Origin: Zafaria ginkgonis
GTDB lineage: Bacteria; Actinomycetota; Actinomycetes; Actinomycetales; Micrococcaceae
NCBI RefSeq assembly: GCF_039540195.1
Contig: NZ_BAABEO010000034.1
Span: forward strand, 62,001-126,000
DNA: 64,000 nt
Direction of reading: 5' to 3'
In this document: positions 58,332 through 64,000 of the stretch, in pieces
Numbering within the stretch: position 1 is the stretch's first letter
Layout: each line of letters begins with the position of its first letter
Notes under the pieces: model-generated
Databases searched by the model: none
The model's input: only the letters and a program-made list of their open reading frames with translations
What the model was told of the DNA's origin: nothing
Translations under genes and position numbers: made by a program

Positions 58332-59984
58332 ATGACCCGTTTCAACCGTCCCGCTTCCCGGCTGTCCTCCGCTTCCTTGCTGTCCGTGGCTGCCGCGGCC
58401 GCGCTGCTGCTCACCGCCTGCGGGGGCCCGGCTCCGGGCAGCGGCGCGGTCCCGGCGGACTCCGCTGGCGCCGCACCAGCCGCGGGCGTCGGCACCAATG
58501 CCTTCGGGGGCCAGCAGCTTGAGGTGGGGACCCCAACCGACGGCGGTACCCTGCGCTTCGGGATCAGCACCGCTATCGAGACGCTGGACAACGCCAACCC
58601 CATCGGCTCATCGATCGCCACCGTCACCTTCCAGATCTACGACCAGCTGCTGAAGTTCGACGCCGAGGGCAAGGTGGTGCCTGAGCTGGCCGAGTCGATG
58701 ACCAGCAAGGACCTGAAGACCTGGACCATGAAGCTGCCCGCCGGCGTGAAGTTCCACGACGGCACCGACTTCAATGCCGAGGCCGTCATCGCCAACGTCA
58801 AGCGCATCGCCGCACAGGGCTCGAAGTCCCTGCAGTCCGGCGACGCCCGCCGCATCACGAAGATGGAGGCCCCGGACGCGCAGACGGTCGTCTTCACCGT
58901 AGACAAGGAGTGGGCCACCTTCGACGCGCTGTTCGCCACCGGTTCGACGGCGATGGTCGCCTCCCCGACGGCGGTGGCCAAGGCGGGGGAGAAGTTCGGG
59001 CTGGCCCCGGTCGGCGTCGGGCCGTTCAAGGTCGCCTCCTTCAGCCCCGGCGGGGAGGTGAAGCTGGAAAAGTTCGCGGACTACCGCATCAAGGGTTCGC
59101 CGCACCTGGACGCGCTCACCTTCGTCCCGGCCACGGAAAACGCGGCCCGCCTCTCGGCAGTGGGCACCGGGGACCTGGACGCCGCCGCCACCCGCGTCGC
59201 CGCCCAGTTCGGCGAGGCCCGCAACGCCGGGCTGACCGTCCTGGAACAGCCGCAGTACAAGGCCTACTCGGTGCTGTTGAACCTCAGCGATCCGGTGCTT
59301 GCCGACCACCGTGTCCGCGAGGCGCTGAACGCGGGCGTGGACCGCAATGCGCTCAACGCCGCGGTCTTCGGCGGCAAGCACCAGGTCATGACCGGCATCC
59401 TCAACCCCACCCACCCGGCCTACGCGGACTCCGGCTGGCCGGCCTTCGACCTGGAGAAGGCCAAGGCCCTGGTCTCCGCGTACGAGGCGGAAAAGGGGGA
59501 CATCAACCTGGACTTCCAGATCCCGCAGGGCACCGAATGGTCGGACATGACCGCCATCCTGCAGCAGATGTACGCCGCGGTCGGCATCGACATCAAGTAC
59601 ACCGCGGCCACGCCGCCGTCGCTGGTCACCGCCGGCGCCGCCGGGGACTACCAGGTCCAGCTGCGCGAGCCGGTCATCCTGCCGGAAACCATCGGCGGCA
59701 TCGCCACCCCGTTCGCCACCGGCGCCCCGTCCAACCACGCCCACGGCAGCGACCCGGCCCTCGACGCGCTGCTGGCCAAGGCCAACGCCACCGCTGACCC
59801 CGCCGAGCGCAAGGCGCTGATCGCCGACATGCAGAAGGAACTGGCCGCCTGGCTGCCCACCGTCCCGCTGGTGAGCACCATGTCCGGGTTCATGGTCGGC
59901 GAGGACGTCCAAGGCTTCCCGGGCAGCTTCCCCAACACCTCCTACGAGATGTTCGACGCCCGCGAGGTATGGGTCAAGAAGTAA
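58332..59984 (+). CDS. ABC transporter substrate-binding lipoprotein (SBP family 5), aromatic cluster
   Basis: 550 residues; AAAGGAGAAG before ATG 58332. Lipobox LLLTAC (Cys near residue 31). Family-5 pattern: LRFGISTAIETLDNANPIGS, IYDQLLKFDAEGKVVPELAESM, MKLPAGVKFHDGTDFNAEAVI, APVGVGPFKVASFSPGG, VREALNAGVDRNALNAAVFGG. It is not the partner of the importer at 23957 but of the permeases at 60943-62857. Ligand probably an aromatic or its conjugate. Confidence 0.88.
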   Translation: MTRFNRPASRLSSASLLSVAAAAALLLTACGGPAPGSGAVPADSAGAAPAAGVGTNAFGGQQLEVGTPTDGGTLRFGISTAIETLDNANPIGSSIATVTFQIYDQLLKFDAEGKVVPELAESMTSKDLKTWTMKLPAGVKFHDGTDFNAEAVIANVKRIAAQGSKSLQSGDARRITKMEAPDAQTVVFTVDKEWATFDALFATGSTAMVASPTAVAKAGEKFGLAPVGVGPFKVASFSPGGEVKLEKFADYRIKGSPHLDALTFVPATENAARLSAVGTGDLDAAATRVAAQFGEARNAGLTVLEQPQYKAYSVLLNLSDPVLADHRVREALNAGVDRNALNAAVFGGKHQVMTGILNPTHPAYADSGWPAFDLEKAKALVSAYEAEKGDINLDFQIPQGTEWSDMTAILQQMYAAVGIDIKYTAATPPSLVTAGAAGDYQVQLREPVILPETIGGIATPFATGAPSNHAHGSDPALDALLAKANATADPAERKALIADMQKELAAWLPTVPLVSTMSGFMVGEDVQGFPGSFPNTSYEMFDAREVWVKK

Positions 59985-60025
59985 CCGCATCGCCCCACCA
60001 GCCCTCCACGAAAGGAACCACGCAC

Positions 60026-60904
60026 ATGGGAAAAATCAGAGCACTCGGCTACTTGGTGGCGACCGCCACCGACCTTCCGGCCTGGAAGACCTTCGCCAGC
60101 GACGTGCACGGGATGCAGGTCGTCGAACACACCGAGGAGCGGCTGCTGCTGCGGCTGGACGACCGCTCCTGGCGCATCGACGTCCGTGCCGGCGACGAGG
60201 ACCGCGTCCAGACCTACGGGTGGGAAGCCGGCTCCGCCGAGGACCTGGACGAGCTGGAGAAGATCTTGACGGTCAACGGCTTCCCGACCCGCCGCGGCAC
60301 CGCCGCGGAGATCGGCGAGCGCCGGGTGACGGACATGCTGGTCCTCAACGACCCCGACGGGACCCCTGTCGAGATCTTCTACGGGCAGAGCCGGGAGCAC
60401 TCCCCGTTCGTGTCCCCCACCGGGGCCAAGTTCGTCACCGGGGACCTGGGCCTGGGCCATGTGATGCTCTCCGTCAGTGACTCCAACCCCTTCCGCCGCC
60501 TCTACATGGACCTGCTGGGCCTGTCCCTGAGCGACTACATCGACCTGGGACCCGACCCTGGCACCTTCCTGCACTGCAACCGGCGCCACCACTCCCTCGC
60601 CTTCACCTACCGTCCCGAGGTTCCGCTCGGCGTGGGGCACCTGATGGTGCAGGTGGAGAACGTTGACACCGTGGGCCGCGCCTACGACAAGATCCTTGAC
60701 GGGGCCGCGCCGCTGGGGTCGACCCTGGGCAAGCACACCAACGACGAGATGATCTCCTACTACGTCAAGACCCCCTCCGGCTGGGAGATGGAATACGGCT
60801 ACGGCGGCCTGGAGATCGACGTGGACACCTGGGTGCCCGGCCGCTGGGACGCGGCGCATTTCTGGGGCCACAAGCGCGGCAAGCTGATCGACACCGGAGC
60901 CTGA
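60026..60904 (+). CDS. Extradiol ring-cleavage dioxygenase (VOC fold, BphC type)
   Basis: 292 residues; GAAAGGA before ATG 60026. Two VOC modules in tandem: residues ~1-130 (IRALGYLVATATDLPAWKTF ... MLVLNDPDGTPVEIFY) and ~140-292. Metal ligands of the type I extradiol group are visible in the second: His in GLGHVMLSV (~147), His in VGHLMVQVENVD (~210), Glu in GWEMEYGYGG (~260). HHSLAFT supplies a conserved active-site His. It should open a catechol produced by the monooxygenase, giving the substrate of the hydrolase at 53036. Confidence 0.85.
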   Translation: MGKIRALGYLVATATDLPAWKTFASDVHGMQVVEHTEERLLLRLDDRSWRIDVRAGDEDRVQTYGWEAGSAEDLDELEKILTVNGFPTRRGTAAEIGERRVTDMLVLNDPDGTPVEIFYGQSREHSPFVSPTGAKFVTGDLGLGHVMLSVSDSNPFRRLYMDLLGLSLSDYIDLGPDPGTFLHCNRRHHSLAFTYRPEVPLGVGHLMVQVENVDTVGRAYDKILDGAAPLGSTLGKHTNDEMISYYVKTPSGWEMEYGYGGLEIDVDTWVPGRWDAAHFWGHKRGKLIDTGA

Positions 60905-60942
60905 TCGACGACCGTTCCCGACGGAGAGAGTGAAGTGCACCC

Positions 60943-61887
60943 GTGAAATTGCTTCTTGACCGCGTGGGCCGGCTGCTGCTGGTCATGGGCGGCGTCAGCT
61001 TCCTGGTCTTCCTGCTGCTGGACCTGTTGCCGGGGGACACCGCCGAAGTCATCGTCTCCGGCAGCGGTGACCCGTCCCCGGGCGCCGTCGAGGCCATGCG
61101 CGCCCAGTTGGGGCTGGACCGCCCCGTGCTGGTGCGCTATGTGGACTGGGTCTTCGGGGCCACGCAGGGCGACCTCGGCACCTCCTACCGGACCGGCCAG
61201 GAGGTGTCCGCGGCCATCCTCGAACGCCTGCCCGTTACGTTCCAGCTGATCCTCATGGTTGAGGTCCTGGCGCTGCTGGTGGCGGTGCCGCTGGTCATGC
61301 TGGTGGCCACCCGCCGCGACGGCATCCTGGACCGCGTGGTTGCCGGCTGCTGCTTCGCCTTCCAGGCCATCCCGAACTTCATGTTCGCCCTGCTGGCCAT
61401 CCTGCTCTTTTCCGTCACCCTCCGGTGGCTTCCGGCGCTGGGCTACGTGCCCGCAACGGAGGACTTCGGGGGGAGCCTGAAGTCGCTGGCCATCCCCACG
61501 ATGGCCCTCGCCGCCGGGCTCATCCCGGTCTACGTGCGGGTCCTGCGCAATGAGATGATCCGGACCCTGCAGGAGGACTTCATCCTGGTGGGACGGGCGC
61601 TGGGGCTGCCCAAGTGGAAGCTGCTGCTTCAGTACGCCCTGCGTCCGTCTCTGCCCACCCTGATCACCGTGGTGGGCGTCAACATCGGCACCTTGGTCGG
61701 CGGCACCGTCATCGTCGAGGTGATTTCCGGGGTCCCGGGCACCGGCACGCTGCTGCTGGACGCCATCAACTCCGTGGACTACGTGCTGGTCCAAGGCATC
61801 GTCCTGGTGATCGCCGCCACCTACGTGCTGGCCAACTTCGCCGTGGACCTCATCAACGTGACCATCGACCCCAGAATGCGAGGCTGA
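60943..61887 (+). CDS. ABC transporter permease, DppB type (aromatic cluster)
   Basis: 314 residues from GTG 60943. DppB pattern: LLLVMGGVSFLVFLLLDLLPGDTAEVI, AMRAQLGLDRPVLVRYVDWVFGATQGDLGTSY, EAA loop RNEMIRTLQEDFILVGRALGLPKWKLLLQYALRP, and GTVIVEVISGVPGTGTLLLDAI. Six membrane segments. One base separates its stop from the next start. Confidence 0.9.
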   Translation: MKLLLDRVGRLLLVMGGVSFLVFLLLDLLPGDTAEVIVSGSGDPSPGAVEAMRAQLGLDRPVLVRYVDWVFGATQGDLGTSYRTGQEVSAAILERLPVTFQLILMVEVLALLVAVPLVMLVATRRDGILDRVVAGCCFAFQAIPNFMFALLAILLFSVTLRWLPALGYVPATEDFGGSLKSLAIPTMALAAGLIPVYVRVLRNEMIRTLQEDFILVGRALGLPKWKLLLQYALRPSLPTLITVVGVNIGTLVGGTVIVEVISGVPGTGTLLLDAINSVDYVLVQGIVLVIAATYVLANFAVDLINVTIDPRMRG

Positions 61888-61888
61888 G

Positions 61889-62857
61889 ATGACCACCGTC
61901 CATCCCTCCGCGAGCCCCGCCGCGGCCGGCGACGGCGGCCGGCCCGCCGCCGTCGTACCCGCCACCCGGCCCTCCGGCACCCAGGGCCCCGGCCCTGCCC
62001 CCGTGCGCAAGGAAGGCCGCCCGCGCATCCGCTCCACCAAGGGCCGGGACATCTTCGTCAAGGTCTCCATGGTGTGGATGGTGCTGCTGGCAGCGGTCAT
62101 CATGCTCGAGCCGCTGCTGCCGATCCCCGATCCCGCCGCCGTGGACTATTACGCCATCGCCGTTGCGCCGGGGCAGTCGGTCGCCCACCCGCTGGGCACC
62201 GATGCGATCGGCCGCGACATCCTGGCCCGCCTGGTCACCGGCGGCCGGGTTTCGCTCACCGTCGGCCTCGGCGCCGTGGCCATCGCCGCCATGTTCGGGA
62301 CGGTGCTGGGCATCATTGCCGCGTTCTTCAAGGGCCTGACAGACCGCGTTGTCGGCAGCGGCGTGGACATCTTCCTCGCCTTCCCGCCGCTGGTCGCGAT
62401 CATCGCACTGAGTGTTTTCATGGGCCCCAGCCTGTCCACGCTGGTGATCGCACTGGGGCTGATCTTCACCCCGCAGGTGGCCCGTGTGGCCCGTTCCGCC
62501 GCGCTGCCCTACGTTTCCCGCGAATTCGTCACCGCCGCCCGCGGCATGGGGTCCAAGGAATTCCGGATCCTGTGGCGGGAGGTCGCCCCGAACGCGATCG
62601 TGCCAGTGCTGTCCTACGCCGTGGTGCTGGTGGCGATGGCGATCGGCGCCGAGGGCGGCATGAGCTTCCTGGGCCTGGGCGTGCCGCCGCCGCAGTCCAG
62701 TTGGGGAACCATGATGGGCGAGGGGCGGGCCGTGCTGGCCGCCAGCCCGCACGTGGTCCTGGTCCCCGCGACCACCATGTTCCTGACCCTGATTTCGCTG
62801 AACTTCCTCGCCGACTACATCAGCCGGCGCTTCGACATCAAGGAGGCCGCGCTGTGA
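61889..62857 (+). CDS. ABC transporter permease, DppC type (aromatic cluster)
   Basis: 322 residues. A ~50-residue Pro/Arg-rich cytoplasmic N-terminus, then VWMVLLAAVIMLEPLLPIPDPAA, HPLGTDAIGRDILARLVTGGRVSL (family hallmark), EAA loop YVSREFVTAARGMGSKEFRILWREVAPN, and MSFLGLGVPPPQSSWGTMMGEG. Overlaps the ATPase gene by 4 bases (GTGA). Confidence 0.9.
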   Translation: MTTVHPSASPAAAGDGGRPAAVVPATRPSGTQGPGPAPVRKEGRPRIRSTKGRDIFVKVSMVWMVLLAAVIMLEPLLPIPDPAAVDYYAIAVAPGQSVAHPLGTDAIGRDILARLVTGGRVSLTVGLGAVAIAAMFGTVLGIIAAFFKGLTDRVVGSGVDIFLAFPPLVAIIALSVFMGPSLSTLVIALGLIFTPQVARVARSAALPYVSREFVTAARGMGSKEFRILWREVAPNAIVPVLSYAVVLVAMAIGAEGGMSFLGLGVPPPQSSWGTMMGEGRAVLAASPHVVLVPATTMFLTLISLNFLADYISRRFDIKEAAL

Positions 62858-63900
62858 CCGGACTGCTGGACATCAGGGACCTGCGGATCAGCTTCCGCAC
62901 CGCACGCGGAGTTGCCGAGGTCGTCAACGGGGTCAACCTCAGCCTGGACGAGGGGCAGGTGCACGGGCTGGTGGGGGAGTCCGGCTCCGGCAAGTCCGTG
63001 ACCTCGCGGGCCGTGCTGGGGATCCTGCCTCACGCGGCCGTGAACTCCATTTCCGGGTCCATCCGCTACAAGGGCCGCGAACTCCTGGAGACGACAGATC
63101 ACCAGATGGGCAAGGAGGTGCGCGGGCGGGAGATCTCAATGATCTTCCAGGACCCCATGACGGCACTGAACCCAGTGATGAAGGTGGGGACCCAGATCGC
63201 CCAGCCCCTGGGCTGGCACCTGGGCCTGCGCGGGGCCAAGGCCGCCGCCCGGGCCCTGGACCTGCTGGAGCAGGTGGGGATCCCGGACCCCCGGAGGGCC
63301 CTGCGCTCCTACCCGACGCAGTTGTCCGGAGGCCAGCGCCAGCGCATCATGATCGCGATCGCCCTGGCGTGCGACCCCAAGCTGCTGATCGCCGACGAGC
63401 CGACCACCGCGCTGGACGTGACGGTGCAGAAGCAGATCCTGGACCTGTTCGACCAGTTGCGCCGCGAGCGGGGCCTGTCCGTGCTGCTGGTCTCTCACGA
63501 TCTGACCCTGGTCGCCGAACGCTGCCACACCGTCTCGGTGATGTATGCCGGGCGGGTGGTGGAGCACGGCCCGGCCAAGGACCTGTTCCGCCAGCCGCAC
63601 CACCCCTACACGGGACTGCTGGAGGCAGCCCGCCCTCGCTTGGAAAACAAGCCGCATTCGCTGCTGCGGACCATCCCGGGCACCGTGCCGGACCTGCACC
63701 GGCTGCCGTCCGGGTGCAGCTTCGCCGACCGCTGCCCGCAGGCAGCCGACGACTGCCGCACCGCGCCCATCGGCCTGGCCCGGACGGGCGCCGACCGGGA
63801 AGCGGCCTGCCTGTTCCCGACCGTTCCGGTGCCGTCCGCAGTGCCGTTCCCGGCAGCAGCCGGGCACCATTCCGCCGAAACGGTCCTGGAGGGACGATGA
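62854..63900 (+). CDS. ABC transporter ATP-binding protein, DppD type (aromatic cluster)
   Basis: 348 residues from GTG 62854. Walker A GESGSGKS, Q-loop IFQDPMTALNPVMKVGTQI, signature LSGGQRQRI, Walker B LLIADEPTTALD, switch His in LLVSHDLTL. It keeps the Cys-containing oligopeptide C-terminal element (GCSFADRCPQAADDC) that the ATPase at 25930 lacks. Overlaps the next gene by 4 bases (ATGA). Confidence 0.9.
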   Translation: MTGLLDIRDLRISFRTARGVAEVVNGVNLSLDEGQVHGLVGESGSGKSVTSRAVLGILPHAAVNSISGSIRYKGRELLETTDHQMGKEVRGREISMIFQDPMTALNPVMKVGTQIAQPLGWHLGLRGAKAAARALDLLEQVGIPDPRRALRSYPTQLSGGQRQRIMIAIALACDPKLLIADEPTTALDVTVQKQILDLFDQLRRERGLSVLLVSHDLTLVAERCHTVSVMYAGRVVEHGPAKDLFRQPHHPYTGLLEAARPRLENKPHSLLRTIPGTVPDLHRLPSGCSFADRCPQAADDCRTAPIGLARTGADREAACLFPTVPVPSAVPFPAAAGHHSAETVLEGR

Positions 63901-64000
63901 GCCACGAACTGCTGGAGAACGCCATGGACGCCGGAGGAGCTAGGGCGGAGCGGGACCGCGTGCTGCACGCGCGCGACGTCGTGGTCCGCTACCGCACCAA
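63897..64000 (+). CDS. ABC transporter ATP-binding protein, DppF type (partial, 5' end)
   Basis: Starts at ATG 63897 and runs off the window after ~34 codons: MSHELLENAMDAGG ... RVLHARDVVVRYRT. The DVVVRY segment is the first strand of an ABC nucleotide-binding domain. Position directly after the DppD-type gene makes it the second ATPase of this importer. Confidence 0.7.
   Translation, partial: MSHELLENAMDAGGARAERDRVLHARDVVVRYRT

Overview
The window is GC-rich DNA with strong third-codon GC bias, frequent GTG starts, 4-base ATGA/GTGA gene overlaps and several promoters whose -10 box lies 6-8 bases before the start codon (leaderless transcripts). This, with an Rpf-type transglycosylase, a DUF222/HNH (13E12-like) protein, a SigK/RskA pair, protoglobin and ter genes, indicates a high-GC actinobacterium, most likely a Micrococcaceae (Arthrobacter-like) chromosome. 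No rRNA, tRNA, CRISPR array, insertion sequence or replication origin was recognised.

Layout. 1-15000: mixed housekeeping and accessory genes: the end of a membrane metallopeptidase, a FAD oxidoreductase, a metallo-beta-lactamase-fold hydrolase, an ASCH protein, an Rpf-like muralytic enzyme, a DUF222/HNH protein and a 618-residue multidomain protein. Then an XRE-cupin regulator is divergent from a His-rich methyltransferase and a thioredoxin-reductase-like enzyme, flanked by two SnoaL-like paralogues duplicated together with their 72-bp upstream regions. 15000-19000: a GntR regulator divergent from nitrilase-family amidohydrolase / APC permease / second nitrilase-family hydrolase. 19000-30500: an organosulfur-type island: metY-sfnG-like-hydrolase on the minus strand, divergent from a DszA/NtaA-type monooxygenase, a five-gene dipeptide-type ABC importer and a luciferase-like oxidoreductase. 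30500-36300: protoglobin, ArsR/SRPBCC pair, amidohydrolase, HTH/VWA pair, and a 57-codon microgene coupled to a NERD protein.

36600-42000 (minus): a tellurium-resistance-type (ter) operon with four TerD-family proteins, TelA and unknown partners. 42000-49300: an accessory/defence-like stretch with lower GC and decayed ORFs: a PLD-nuclease/SF2-helicase/DUF3427 protein with a frameshifted partner, then a coupled three-gene module (HNH nuclease, unknown 222-residue protein, minimal nucleotidyltransferase), which is my best candidate for an undescribed system.

49400-51750: fasciclin lipoprotein-sigK-rskA, the same gene association as mpt70/83-sigK-rskA in mycobacteria. 51880-64000: an IclR-controlled aromatic catabolic cluster: meta-cleavage-type hydrolase, HsaA/HpaB-like two-component monooxygenase, MFS transporter, a flavin reductase fused to an IclR-like effector domain, extradiol dioxygenase, and a dipeptide-type ABC importer that runs off the right end. 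A perfect 17-bp palindrome before the iclR gene recurs in degenerate form before the catabolic genes and is probably the IclR operator.
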